Below, in pieces: positions 6,350 through 14,836 of a stretch of DNA of 39,315 nt. The notes below the pieces were generated by a model, which saw only the letters and a list, made by a program, of their open reading frames with translations, made no database searches and was not told the DNA's origin. How positions within the stretch are numbered: position 1 is the stretch's first letter; each line of letters opens with the position of its first letter. The DNA comes from UBA8438 sp963934795 (GTDB lineage: Bacteria > Acidobacteriota > Vicinamibacteria > Vicinamibacterales > UBA8438), in assembly GCA_963934795.1 (NCBI GenBank), contig CAWWAF010000027.1, positions 1 to 39,315 on the forward strand, in the 5' to 3' direction. Made by a program: the position numbers and the translations under genes.

Positions 6350-8032
6350 GAGCGGGAAACCCTCGATGTCGATGTGTTGGTTGTCGGTGGCGGCCCGGCC
6401 GGGCTCTCCGCCGCGCTCCGCCTGGCAACGCGGCAGAAGCGTGAAGGCGGCGATCCGCTGTCCATTGCGGTGCTGGAGAAGTCGCGGCAAAGTGGCTCGC
6501 ACATGTTGTCCGGTGCGGTGCTCGATCCGTCCGGACTCGATGAACTCCTGCCAGACTGGAAGACCCGTGGCGCCCCAATCGAGACCAAGGTGCGCGGCGA
6601 TCGCGTCTACTACCTGACCGAGCAGTCGCAGCTCCGGTTTCCGCCGATGCCCGGCCCGCTCGATCCGTTCAAGAACCACGGTGCATACATCATTTCGTTG
6701 AACCGGTTCGTCCGCTGGCTCTCTGAACAGGCAGAGGCCGAGGGCGTCGACATCTTTACGGGGTTCGCCGGGACAGAGGTGCTGTACGACGGCGAGCGCG
6801 TGATTGGGGTGCGTACGGGAGACCGCGGCATCGACAAGCACGGGGAGCGAAAGGGAACATTTGAGCCTGGCGTCGATATTCACGCGGCCGTCACGATTTT
6901 CGCCGACGGGGTACGTGGCAATCTGACGAAGGCCCTCGTGCAGAAGCTCGGTCTCGAAGGCCCCGCCCCACCGACGTACGCCATCGGGATCAAGGAACTC
7001 TGGGAGGTTCCCGCCGACCGGGTGGACTCCGGCACGGTCATCCATACGATGGGCTATCCCCTCCGGAGCGAGGAGTTCGGTGGAGGATTCATCTATGCGC
7101 TCCCGGAAGGAAAGCTTGCGGTCGGATTCGTGGTGGGTCTCGACTATCGAGATCCACTGTTCGACCCGCACATGGCATTCCAGCGGTTCAAACAGCATCC
7201 GCTGGTCTCCAAAATGTTGGCCGGTGGCGAGATGGTGCGATACGGGGCCAAGGCGCTGCCAGAAGGCGGCTGGTACGCGATCCCGCGGTGTCACATGGAC
7301 GGCGCGCTCATTGTCGGCGATGCCGCCGGGTTCCTGAACTCCATGCGCCTCAAGGGCATCCACCTGGCCATGAAGACTGGCATCTGCGCCGGCGACGCCG
7401 CTTTCACGGCGGTTCGGTCTGGCGACGTGTCGGCCTCCATGCTCGCCACGTATCAGGAGTCAATCAACACCGGAAGCGTGCGACGCGAGCTCTATCCGGT
7501 GCGCAATGTGCATCAGTCATTCGGCGGTGGCATGCTCGCCGGTCTCGCGTTTTCGGGGTTGTCGATGTTGACCGGCGGCGCACTGCCGCGGGGACGTCTG
7601 TCGAGTGAACCGGGACACGAGCGTCTGACCCGGCTCGCCCGTTACTACCGGACTGGGCACCCCGATCCCGATGTGTCGAGCAACGCGGTGAAGGCGGATC
7701 GCGCGGTGACGTTCGACAAGCTGACCAACGTCCACTATTCGGGTACGCGGCACGACGAAGACCAGCCGGTGCATCTTCTCGTGCAGGATACTGACATTTG
7801 TCGGACTCGCTGCCGCGAGGAGTACGGGAACCCGTGTGTGCGTTTCTGTCCCGCCAACGTCTACGAGATGGTGCCCGATGACACCGAGGGCGACGCTGGC
7901 ACGGGGCGTCGATTGCAGATCAACGCCTCGAACTGCGTCCACTGTAAGACCTGCGACATCATGGATCCCTTCCAGATCATCGACTGGGTACCACCGGAAG
8001 GTGGTGGCGGACCCGACTACGAAGGGATGTAA
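6347..8032 (+). CDS. Electron transfer flavoprotein-ubiquinone oxidoreductase
   Basis: This membrane-associated flavo-iron-sulfur protein oxidises reduced ETF and passes electrons to ubiquinone or menaquinone. From the proposed CTG start it is 561 residues. It opens LERETLDVDVLVVGGGPAG, a complete Rossmann strand plus the FAD-binding GGGPAG motif. The middle has GWYAIPRCHMDGALIVGDAAGF and LKGIHLAMKTG, typical of the family. The C-terminal 4Fe-4S domain has CRTRCREEYGNPCVRFCP and CVHCKTCDIMDP. The length is normal. The non-ATG start is an inference from the strong Shine-Dalgarno and the fold. A conservative annotation from GTG 6374 would lose nine residues. The stop is 3 nt before the next gene. 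Confidence 0.95.
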   Translation: MERETLDVDVLVVGGGPAGLSAALRLATRQKREGGDPLSIAVLEKSRQSGSHMLSGAVLDPSGLDELLPDWKTRGAPIETKVRGDRVYYLTEQSQLRFPPMPGPLDPFKNHGAYIISLNRFVRWLSEQAEAEGVDIFTGFAGTEVLYDGERVIGVRTGDRGIDKHGERKGTFEPGVDIHAAVTIFADGVRGNLTKALVQKLGLEGPAPPTYAIGIKELWEVPADRVDSGTVIHTMGYPLRSEEFGGGFIYALPEGKLAVGFVVGLDYRDPLFDPHMAFQRFKQHPLVSKMLAGGEMVRYGAKALPEGGWYAIPRCHMDGALIVGDAAGFLNSMRLKGIHLAMKTGICAGDAAFTAVRSGDVSASMLATYQESINTGSVRRELYPVRNVHQSFGGGMLAGLAFSGLSMLTGGALPRGRLSSEPGHERLTRLARYYRTGHPDPDVSSNAVKADRAVTFDKLTNVHYSGTRHDEDQPVHLLVQDTDICRTRCREEYGNPCVRFCPANVYEMVPDDTEGDAGTGRRLQINASNCVHCKTCDIMDPFQIIDWVPPEGGGGPDYEGM

Positions 8033-8035
8033 CGG

Positions 8036-8707
8036 GTGGCGGGACCCTCGCTGACCCGGTGGCAACTGAGCCAGGCGACCGCCATTGCCGCCTTGGGTGC
8101 GCCGGTCATCGGAGCACTGTGCCGCACGATCCGGTGGAAGGTCGAGGGCCTGGAGCACTACGACGCCATCGTGGCCCAGCGTCGGCAACCGATCTTCGCG
8201 TTCTGGCACGGGCGAATTTTGGCCGCCACCTATTTCTGGCGCGACCGGAACATCGTGGTCATGACCAGCCAGAATTTCGATGGCGAGTGGATCGCGCGGA
8301 TTATCCGTCGCTTCGGCTACGGGACCGCTCGCGGGTCGACGTCACGCGGAGCGCGCGGGGCTTTGGTGCAGCTCAAGCGCGACGTCTCGGCGGGCCGACC
8401 CGCCGCGTTCACCGTCGATGGGCCACGCGGGCCGGCTCAGCGGGTTCAGCCGGGGGCGGTGTGGCTCGCTGGGGCGACCGGGAGCCCGATTCTGCCATTT
8501 CATATCGAAGCCGATCGGTACTGGACCGCGCGGAACTGGGATCGCACGCAGATCCCACACCCGTTCAGTCGTGCCGCCATCGCGATCGGCAAGCCATTCG
8601 ACGTGCCAGACCCCCATGGGGACGGTGTCGTGGCTGCGCACCAAGAGGCGCTGGGGAGGATTCTCGGTACCCTCGCAGAGCGTGCGGCGGCCCTGCTCGT
8701 ATCGTAA
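8036..8707 (+). CDS. DUF374 / lysophospholipid acyltransferase family protein
   Basis: This 223-residue protein of the DUF374 (LPLAT-like) acyltransferase family probably transfers an acyl chain to a lipid or lipid A-type acceptor at the inner membrane. The acceptor cannot be told from sequence. Family marks are FAFWHGR (residues 54-60, an altered HxxxxD-type block), SQNFDGEWIARIIRRFGYG, RGSTSRGARGAL and FTVDGPRGPA (125-134). The N-terminus has a weakly hydrophobic segment (about 15-30) but no clear signal peptide. GTG 8036 starts 3 nt after the ETF-QO stop, with GAAGGG upstream. The neighbouring lptE and fatty acid genes fit an envelope-lipid role, but that is inference. Confidence 0.85.
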   Translation: MAGPSLTRWQLSQATAIAALGAPVIGALCRTIRWKVEGLEHYDAIVAQRRQPIFAFWHGRILAATYFWRDRNIVVMTSQNFDGEWIARIIRRFGYGTARGSTSRGARGALVQLKRDVSAGRPAAFTVDGPRGPAQRVQPGAVWLAGATGSPILPFHIEADRYWTARNWDRTQIPHPFSRAAIAIGKPFDVPDPHGDGVVAAHQEALGRILGTLAERAAALLVS

Positions 8708-8722
8708 ACCGGAGTTGCCATC

Positions 8723-9751
8723 ATGCTACTCGTCAGCAGCTCGCGTTTTGGTGACCACGAGACACCAGACGGCCATCCTGAACAACCGGCGCGTGCGCGG
8801 GTCATGAGCGAAGTCAGCCGGCGCTGGGCTGAGTCTGGCGGGGCGGTGACGATGCCTCGTCGCGCGCGTCGAGAGGAACTGGTGCGCGTGCACGATGCGG
8901 ATCACGTCGACAAGGTCGCGTCCACGGCCGGCCAACGGCTTCGACTGGATGCGGACACCTATACGTCTGCCGAGTCCTACGACATTGCGCTGGAAGCGGC
9001 TGGGGCCGCCCTCATGGCGGTGGAACACACGCTGGAGACCGGCGCGCCGGCCATGGCGCTCGTCCGCCCGCCTGGGCACCACGCTGAGGCGGGCCGGGCG
9101 ATGGGATTCTGCCTGTTCAATAACATCGCGGTGGCAGCGGCGGCGGCGCGCGCCGCGGGCTGTGACCGCGTGGCGGTGATTGACTACGACGTGCACCACG
9201 GGAACGGGACGCAGTGGATGTTCTATGAGGATCCCAGCGTGCTCTACGTGTCTGTGCACCAGTTTCCGTTCTATCCAGGGACGGGAGATGCCACCGAGAC
9301 CGGGCGCGCCGCCGGCGTCGGGGCGACCCTCAACGTGCCACTCGAGGCCGGGGCTGGTGATGCCGACTACGACCAGGCCATGCGTGCGTTGGTGGCGCCA
9401 CTGGTGCGCGCCTTCAACCCAGACCTGATGCTGCTCTCAGCCGGGTACGACGCGCACGAGCGGGACCCCTTGGGCGGCATGCTGGTCTCCACGGCGGGGT
9501 TTCGGTCGCTGACCGCGCAGGTGCAGCAGTTGGCGACCACCTGCTGCGGTGGGCGGCTCGCCGTGGTCACTGAAGGTGGGTATGACCTCGTCGCGCTCGG
9601 CGACGGTCTCGACGCCACCGTTCGGCAACTCGCCGATGCGTCGCCGGTGCCCGAGACGGTCCTGGGTGGCGACACGAGTCGAATCGATCGCGTGTTGCCC
9701 GCAGTGCAACGTGCCGTGGCCTCGTCCTGGCCAGGCGTGTATCCTCAGTGA
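8723..9751 (+). CDS. Histone deacetylase family protein
   Basis: This 342-residue zinc hydrolase belongs to the arginase/deacetylase superfamily (AcuC / acetylpolyamine amidohydrolase relatives). The catalytic histidine pair is in RPPGHHAE (His119-His120). Zinc ligands lie in DYDVHHGNGT (Asp156, His158) and the Asp of SAGYDAH. FCLFNNIAVAA and TEGGYDL are also typical. All key residues are present, so an active deacetylase is likely. The substrate (acetyl-lysine protein, acetylpolyamine or a small molecule) cannot be deduced. It lies 15 nt after the acyltransferase gene and before leuS; this context gives no hint about the substrate. Confidence 0.92.
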   Translation: MLLVSSSRFGDHETPDGHPEQPARARVMSEVSRRWAESGGAVTMPRRARREELVRVHDADHVDKVASTAGQRLRLDADTYTSAESYDIALEAAGAALMAVEHTLETGAPAMALVRPPGHHAEAGRAMGFCLFNNIAVAAAAARAAGCDRVAVIDYDVHHGNGTQWMFYEDPSVLYVSVHQFPFYPGTGDATETGRAAGVGATLNVPLEAGAGDADYDQAMRALVAPLVRAFNPDLMLLSAGYDAHERDPLGGMLVSTAGFRSLTAQVQQLATTCCGGRLAVVTEGGYDLVALGDGLDATVRQLADASPVPETVLGGDTSRIDRVLPAVQRAVASSWPGVYPQ

Positions 9752-9752
9752 G

Positions 9753-9758
9753 TATAAT
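9753..9758 (+). promoter_or_regulatory. Possible promoter (-10) for leuS-lptE
   Basis: A consensus TATAAT lies two bases past the stop of the deacetylase gene, 69 bases before the leuS GTG. No recognisable -35 element is present at 16-18 bp, and no TG extension precedes it. It may start a leuS transcript within the longer operon, but this is weak. Confidence 0.3.
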
Positions 9759-9827
9759 TTGGTCTCGTCACGTCATCGACCCGCGCGGGTCTTCCCTGTT
9801 TCTCTCTAACATCCGGTAGCGAGCATC

Positions 9828-12380
9828 GTGTCCGACTACACTCCGCAGTCCATCGAGCAGAAGTGGCAGCGCCGCTGGACCGAGCAGCGCGCGTTCGAGG
9901 TGGTGGAGGATCCAGACCGCCCCAAGTACTACTGCCTGGTGATGTTCGCGTATCCGTCCGGTCACGCGCATGTGGGACACGTCCGCAACTACATGATCGG
10001 GGACGTCGTTGCGCGGATGAAGCGGATGCGCGGGTTCAACGTGTTGCACCCATTCGGCTGGGATGCGTTCGGGCTGCCAGCCGAAAACGCCGCGATCAAG
10101 AATCGGTCGCACCCCGAGACATGGACACGCGAGAACGTCGCCCACATGAAAGGGCAACTCCAACGCCTGGGCATCAGCTACTCCTGGGAGCGCGAGTTCG
10201 CGACATGTGACCCCAGCTACTACAAGTGGAACCAGTGGCTGTTTCTGAAGATGTTCGAGCGAGACATCGCCTATCGGCGCCGCTCGACGGTGAACTGGTG
10301 CCCGGGCTGTTCGACGGTGCTCGCCAACGAGCAGGTGGTGGACGGGGGGTGCTGGCGGTGCGGGTCGACGGTGGAACCGCGCGACCTGGAACAATGGTTC
10401 TTACGAATCACGCAGTACGCCGATGATCTGCTCAAGGGCATCGAGGGGTTGGATGACTGGCCCGACAAGGTCCTCACGATGCAGCGCAACTGGATCGGCC
10501 GCTCCGAGGGCGCGCGCGTCCGGTTTGTCGTCGAGGGGACGGATGCGGAGCCGGTACACATCGAGGTCTTTACGACCCGGATCGACACCATCTATGGGGC
10601 CACGGTGGTGCTGCTCGCACCGGAACACGGCCTCGTGGATCGGTTTGTCGATGAAGCCCCAGACCCGGAGGACTTGCGCCGGCAGGTGCAGCAATTCCGC
10701 ACCCAGGACCGCACCGACCGGCTGACCGGCGCGGTCGAGAAAGGGGGCTTCGATACCGGGCGAACGGCCATCAACCCATTCACTGGACAGCCGGTCCCGA
10801 TCTGGATCGCGAACTTTGTCCTGGCCGATTACGGCACCGGCGCCGTGATGGCTGTGCCGGCTCACGATCAGCGGGACTTCGAATTCGCCCGCAAGTATGG
10901 CCTCCCCGTGGAGGTCGTGATCCAGCCAGACGGTGAGGCCGCGTCGGACTCGCCGCCGCTCGACGGCGCGACGATGGCATCGGCGTACTCGGGCCCAGGT
11001 ACGCTCGCGGGGTCGGGGGAATTTACAGGCCGGTCGACCGCGGGTGCCGCCGCCGTCATGGCCGACGCCGCAGAGTCGAGAGGGGTGGGGGAGGCGACCG
11101 TTCAATACCGCCTCAAGGATTGGGGAGTCTCGCGCCAGCGGTACTGGGGTACGCCGATTCCGATCATCCACTGTCCGGCGTGTGGACTACAACCGGTGCC
11201 ATATGAGGATTTGCCCGTCGAGCTGCCTCACGTCACCGAATTCACTGGTCGAGGCGATTCGCCCCTTGCGCAGATTCCTGAATTCGTGAACGTCGCGTGC
11301 CCGTCGTGCGGAGGTCCCGCCCGTCGTGAAACCGACACGATGGATACGTTCTTCGATTCCTCCTGGTACTTCTATCGGTATTGCGATCCGACCAACGACA
11401 GCCAGCCGTTCGATCCGGATCGCGTGCGCTATTGGGCCCCGGTCGATTTTTACATTGGCGGCGTCGAACACGCGATTTTGCATCTGATCTATTCCCGGTT
11501 CTTCTGTCGGGTCTTCAAGGATCTCGGATGTGTGGAACACGACGAGCCGTTTACCCGGTTGTTGACCCAGGGGATGGTGCTGCGCGACGGTGCCGTGATG
11601 TCCAAGTCGAAGGGGAACGTCGTCGACCCGGACAAGATGATCGAACGCTTTGGGGCTGACGCGCTCCGGCTCTACGAGATGTTCGTCGCACCGCCGGAGA
11701 AAGAACTGGAGTGGACCGACACCGGGTTGGAGGGGAGCTACCGGTTCCTGACACGGGTCTGGCGACTCGTGACGGCCGTCGGTCCTGTGGTGTCTGGCGC
11801 CGCTGGCGATCTCGGCACGATGACCCTGGATGACGCCCATCGTGCCTTACGCCGCAAGACCCACGAATCGATTCGCCGAGTGTCCGCGGACCTCGACCCG
11901 CGCGTGCATCTGAACACCGCCGTGTCCGCGTTGATGGAACTGGTGAATGACCTGTATGCGTTCTGCGAGCAGCAGGGGCTGGCGCCGCATGCGACAGACG
12001 AGGCGTACCCCGCCGACCGGGTTCCTGGAGACACCGCCTGTGTCCTGGCTGAAGCGGTGGATGCGCTCGTGTTGATGTTGTCGCCGTTCACGCCGCACCT
12101 GTGCGAGGAACTGTGGGAGCAATTGGGACGCACCGGCGGGCTCGTGACCGCCGCGTGGCCCTCCTTCGACCCAGACGTGGCGCGTGCGGACGAAATCGTC
12201 GTGCCGGTGCAGGTGAACGGCAAGCTCCGCGCCCGACTGACCGTGGCGACGGACGTGTCGAATGATGACTTGCGCACCGCAGCGCTCGCGGACGCCTCGG
12301 TGCGGTCGCACACCGAGGGCAAGACGATCGCGCGCGTTGTGGTGGTGCGTCGAAAACTCGTGAACATCGTGGTGACCTAA
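9828..12380 (+). CDS. leuS: Leucyl-tRNA synthetase
   Basis: This class I aminoacyl-tRNA synthetase charges tRNA-Leu. The 850-residue protein has the HIGH-type motif YPSGHAHVGH (residues 42-51), a CPGC...CWRC zinc element, the inserted CP1 editing domain (DYGTGAVMAVPAHDQRD), DFYIGGVEHAILHLIYSRF and the KMSKS-type motif MSKSKGNVVDP near residue 590. The C-terminal anticodon-binding domain ends VRRKLVNIVVT, with VPVQVNGKLRARL just before. The length is normal for bacterial LeuRS. The GTG at 9828 is the only sensible start, with a poor Shine-Dalgarno. lptE follows after 15 bases. Confidence 0.98.
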   Translation: MSDYTPQSIEQKWQRRWTEQRAFEVVEDPDRPKYYCLVMFAYPSGHAHVGHVRNYMIGDVVARMKRMRGFNVLHPFGWDAFGLPAENAAIKNRSHPETWTRENVAHMKGQLQRLGISYSWEREFATCDPSYYKWNQWLFLKMFERDIAYRRRSTVNWCPGCSTVLANEQVVDGGCWRCGSTVEPRDLEQWFLRITQYADDLLKGIEGLDDWPDKVLTMQRNWIGRSEGARVRFVVEGTDAEPVHIEVFTTRIDTIYGATVVLLAPEHGLVDRFVDEAPDPEDLRRQVQQFRTQDRTDRLTGAVEKGGFDTGRTAINPFTGQPVPIWIANFVLADYGTGAVMAVPAHDQRDFEFARKYGLPVEVVIQPDGEAASDSPPLDGATMASAYSGPGTLAGSGEFTGRSTAGAAAVMADAAESRGVGEATVQYRLKDWGVSRQRYWGTPIPIIHCPACGLQPVPYEDLPVELPHVTEFTGRGDSPLAQIPEFVNVACPSCGGPARRETDTMDTFFDSSWYFYRYCDPTNDSQPFDPDRVRYWAPVDFYIGGVEHAILHLIYSRFFCRVFKDLGCVEHDEPFTRLLTQGMVLRDGAVMSKSKGNVVDPDKMIERFGADALRLYEMFVAPPEKELEWTDTGLEGSYRFLTRVWRLVTAVGPVVSGAAGDLGTMTLDDAHRALRRKTHESIRRVSADLDPRVHLNTAVSALMELVNDLYAFCEQQGLAPHATDEAYPADRVPGDTACVLAEAVDALVLMLSPFTPHLCEELWEQLGRTGGLVTAAWPSFDPDVARADEIVVPVQVNGKLRARLTVATDVSNDDLRTAALADASVRSHTEGKTIARVVVVRRKLVNIVVT

Positions 12381-12395
12381 TCGGGAAGACAAGCC

Positions 12396-12944
12396 ATGCT
12401 CAGACGACATCGTATGAGGGTTCTGGTCGGCGCGCTCCTGGCGGCGACCGTGAACGGTGGTTGCGGGTATTCCCTCGCCGGACAGGGGTCCTTCCTGCCG
12501 GACTACATCCAGACCATCGGAATCCCGCTGTTTGAGAACGACACGAACATCTTCGAGGTCGAGCAGACGCTGACCCAGCAGGTCGTCACGCAGTTCATCG
12601 GACGGGGTAGCTACAACGTGTCGGCGGCGGACAGCGGCGTCGACGCCCTTCTGTCCGGCACGATTACCAGCATCGACATTCAACCGGCGACGTTCACCGC
12701 GCAGCAGCAGGCGTCTCGCTACATTTTCACCCTGCGCGTGGCCATCGAGTTTCGCGACCTCACCACCGATGAGATCCTCTGGGAAAACCCCGCACTGACA
12801 TTCAGCGACGAATATGAGGTGGCCTCGGGGAGCGGAGGCCAGCTGGATGCGAGTACGTTCTTCGGCCAGCAGTCGAACACGGTTGAGCGCCTGGCGCGCG
12901 ATTTCGCGCTTAACGTAGTCTCCTCAATCCTAGAAGCCTTCTAG
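12396..12944 (+). CDS. lptE: LptE-like LPS-assembly lipoprotein
   Basis: This 182-residue protein fits the LptE family, the outer-membrane lipoprotein that plugs LptD during lipopolysaccharide insertion. It has a basic N-terminus, a hydrophobic stretch and a Cys at residue 23 in NGGCGYSLAGQG. The residue at -3 is Asn, so the lipobox is imperfect, but GCGYSL right after the cysteine is a strong LptE mark. IGIPLFENDT, LSGTITSID and RDLTTDEILWEN follow the family pattern of a beta-alpha sandwich. Position between leuS and holA is the classic leuS-lptE-holA order of Gram-negative bacteria, which supports the call. Confidence 0.88.
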   Translation: MLRRHRMRVLVGALLAATVNGGCGYSLAGQGSFLPDYIQTIGIPLFENDTNIFEVEQTLTQQVVTQFIGRGSYNVSAADSGVDALLSGTITSIDIQPATFTAQQQASRYIFTLRVAIEFRDLTTDEILWENPALTFSDEYEVASGSGGQLDASTFFGQQSNTVERLARDFALNVVSSILEAF

Positions 12945-13041
12945 CGGTTTCCAGGCGAGGCGTCCGTCTGGCGGCGTTGCTCGTCGGTCACGGCCCGCCT
13001 GGCCGCTCCCTTCTCGCGCCTTGATGCGCGTTCACGCCGCC

Positions 13042-13069
13042 GGGCGCTCATTGGGCGCCCTGGTAGAAT
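13042..13069 (+). promoter_or_regulatory. Putative leaderless promoter of holA with overlapping inverted repeat
   Basis: An extended -10 (TGG then TAGAAT, 13061-13069) ends 6 nt before the holA ATG, so transcription would begin at or next to the start codon. The bases between contain no Shine-Dalgarno. A 6-bp inverted repeat (13042-13047 with 13055-13060) covers the place where a -35 element would be; it might be an operator. It is not followed by a T tract, so it is not a terminator. Confidence 0.45.
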
Positions 13070-13075
13070 CCCTGC

Positions 13076-14035
13076 ATGCGTAGCATTACTCCGAGCGTGG
13101 CCAGGGAACAGATCGCGAGTGGGGATCTTGAGCCTGTGTATCTGGTCCTTGGCGACGATGCGGTGGAGAAGGCGGAGATGGCGGACGCCTTCGAGGAGAT
13201 CGTCGACGACGGGCTGCGCGCCTTCAATGTCGACCGGCTCCACGGGGCCGAGGCGACGCTGGGCCAGGTGATCGAGTCGACTCGGATGCTGCCGATGATG
13301 TCCCCGCGCCGCCTGGTCATCCTGCAGCACGCAGAACGGTGTCTGGCACCCAAGCGTGAGACCAAGGCGACCGCCGCTTACCAGGAGGCCTTTGAGGCGT
13401 ATCTGGCTGCGCCTCCGGAGCAGACGACGCTCGTGCTCGTGTCGGGCGACCTCGACAAGCGCCGCCGCCTGACGACCCGATTGCTCGCCGCGGCTGTTGT
13501 GGTGACCTGCGGTGTGCTCGAGACGTTGGCCGACGCCGAGCGGTGGGTGCGGCGCCACGTGTCAGAAGCGGGAATGACCATACCGGCGTCGGCCGCGAAA
13601 TTGCTGGCGGCCGGAGCGGGGCCGGACCTCACTCGTCTACGCGGCGATGTGGAGCGGTTGTTGTTGTTTGCGGCAGGTCAGTCGTCCATTGGCCTAGACG
13701 ATGTCCGGGCGGTGGCGGCTCCGGCCACCGCGCATGACGACTGGGCTGTCGCACGGGCGATTGAGCGTGGCCAAGCGGCTGAGGCACTCAAGGAACTGGC
13801 CTTGGTCGTGGAATCGGGTGCAGCACCGTACATGGTGCTCGGTCAGCTCGCCTGGGTGGTGCGGACGAAGCTGCCGGCCCACCGCCTACCGGAGGCGGTC
13901 GACGCGCTCTTTCAGGCAGATCTGAACCTCAAGAGCTCGGTTGGCGAGCACCGGGTGCTTCTCGAGCGTTTAGTGATGGAACTGTGCGGCGTGCGCGCGT
14001 CGCCAGCCGCCGGGGCGCCCCAGAGACGACGCTAG
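13076..14035 (+). CDS. holA: DNA polymerase III delta subunit
   Basis: HolA is the clamp-loader wrench that opens the beta sliding clamp. The 319-residue protein shows the expected order: an N-terminal domain with PVYLVLGDDAVEKAEMADAF, MLPMMSPRRLVILQHAE, TTLVLVSGDLDKRRRL, a helical lid domain (RLRGDVERLLLFA) and a C-terminal collar (ELALVVESGAAPYMVLGQLAWVVRTKL). Its length is in the family range. It follows lptE as in many Gram-negative genomes. No Shine-Dalgarno precedes the ATG; a -10 element 6 nt upstream suggests a leaderless message. Its TAG overlaps the stop of the convergent rpsT gene on a shared CTAG. Confidence 0.94.
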   Translation: MRSITPSVAREQIASGDLEPVYLVLGDDAVEKAEMADAFEEIVDDGLRAFNVDRLHGAEATLGQVIESTRMLPMMSPRRLVILQHAERCLAPKRETKATAAYQEAFEAYLAAPPEQTTLVLVSGDLDKRRRLTTRLLAAAVVVTCGVLETLADAERWVRRHVSEAGMTIPASAAKLLAAGAGPDLTRLRGDVERLLLFAAGQSSIGLDDVRAVAAPATAHDDWAVARAIERGQAAEALKELALVVESGAAPYMVLGQLAWVVRTKLPAHRLPEAVDALFQADLNLKSSVGEHRVLLERLVMELCGVRASPAAGAPQRRR

Positions 14036-14310
14036 CTTGCCGCCGTGGCGGTGGCACCGGCCAACCGCCTGGCCAGCCGCGACTTGTATCGCGCCGCGGC
14101 GTTGTCGTGGATAATGCCCTTGGCGGACATCTTGTCGATCAGTGAGATCGTGCCACTGAATGCCGACTTGGCGTCATCCGTCTTGCCTTCATCGAGCGCT
14201 GACCGCAACGACTTCAGGACGCGTCGTAGACGGGTCCGCAAACCCCTATTTCGCTCTCGACGGACAATGTCCTGTCGCTGTGACTTCAACGTGTGCTTGT
14301 GATTCGCCAA
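14032..14310 (-). CDS. rpsT: 30S ribosomal protein S20
   Basis: This 92-residue basic helical protein binds 16S rRNA early in small-subunit assembly. It starts MANHKHTLKSQRQ and has the family pattern RNRGLRTRLRRVLKSLR, LIDKMSAKGIIHDNAAARYKSRLARRL. Its length is normal. It stands alone on the minus strand and converges with holA: the two stop codons share the palindrome CTAG at 14032-14035. No terminator hairpin is seen between the two genes, so transcripts may run into each other as antisense. Confidence 0.97.
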   Translation of the reverse strand: MANHKHTLKSQRQDIVRRERNRGLRTRLRRVLKSLRSALDEGKTDDAKSAFSGTISLIDKMSAKGIIHDNAAARYKSRLARRLAGATATAAS

Positions 14311-14374
14311 ATCGTTCCGGGTCCTGTTCTATGAATAATACCGATGCCTGCCACGGTGTGCTAAACGACCCTGC

Positions 14375-14405
14375 ATTTTAGCATGGCCTAGCCCCACCTG
14401 TGCAA
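14375..14405 (-). promoter_or_regulatory. Probable rpsT promoter
   Basis: Reading on the minus strand, TTGCAC (14405-14400) is followed after 19 bp by TAAAAT (14380-14375), preceded by TGC as an extended -10. The predicted start lies near 14368, giving a leader of about 58 nt before the rpsT start. A second weaker -10 (TATTAT, 14340-14335) lies further downstream and may also contribute. Confidence 0.5.
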
Positions 14406-14406
14406 T

Positions 14407-14817
14407 CTATTGGCCCTGCTGCCTCTTTAATCGTTGTAGCGCCCGCCGTTGTCTCTTGTCTGGAGCGCCTGTCGGTCCAGGACCTCTCGCACCACCACCC
14501 ATCCGGCGAAACTCCACTTCCTCCGGGGTTGGTGGCGGAGTTACGTCGTCGTACAGCGTGCGGGCGGCCGCTTTTGGCAGGTGCTGGGCCGCCAGCGTGA
14601 GGACCACGACCTGCTGTAGCCGGCCCTGCGTCCGACTGATCGAGAGGCGATCCCCGGTGGCGATCGTGCGATGTGGCTTCGCCCGCTGTTCATTCACGTC
14701 CACCTTCCCGCCTCGACAGGCGCGCTGGGCCTCAGATCGAGTCTTGAAGAGGCAGGCGACATCGAGCCACACGTCGAGCCGGACAGCGCCTGGCGCGACG
14801 TCGTCGACCGTCGTCAC
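14407..14817 (-). CDS. S4-domain RNA-binding protein (Hsp15/HslR-like)
   Basis: This 136-residue protein has an N-terminal S4 RNA-binding domain (about residues 12-60: VRLDVWLDVACLFKTRSEAQ, then GGKVDVNEQRAKPHRTIATGD). The tail is basic and rich in Arg, Lys and Pro. It resembles HslR/Hsp15, which binds stalled 50S subunits carrying nascent chains. Related small S4 proteins have other roles, so the exact function is not certain. It starts with GTG at 14817, 20 nt after the stop of the lytic transglycosylase gene, and probably ends that operon. No good Shine-Dalgarno is visible. Confidence 0.85.
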   Translation of the reverse strand: MTTVDDVAPGAVRLDVWLDVACLFKTRSEAQRACRGGKVDVNEQRAKPHRTIATGDRLSISRTQGRLQQVVVLTLAAQHLPKAAARTLYDDVTPPPTPEEVEFRRMGGGARGPGPTGAPDKRQRRALQRLKRQQGQ

Positions 14818-14836
14818 TGGTTACGGTCCATCGCTG

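Noticed and set aside
6374..6376. GTG as the start of ETF-QO
   Set aside because: It has no Shine-Dalgarno and removes residues of the FAD-binding strand; CTG 6347 behind GGGAGG fits better.
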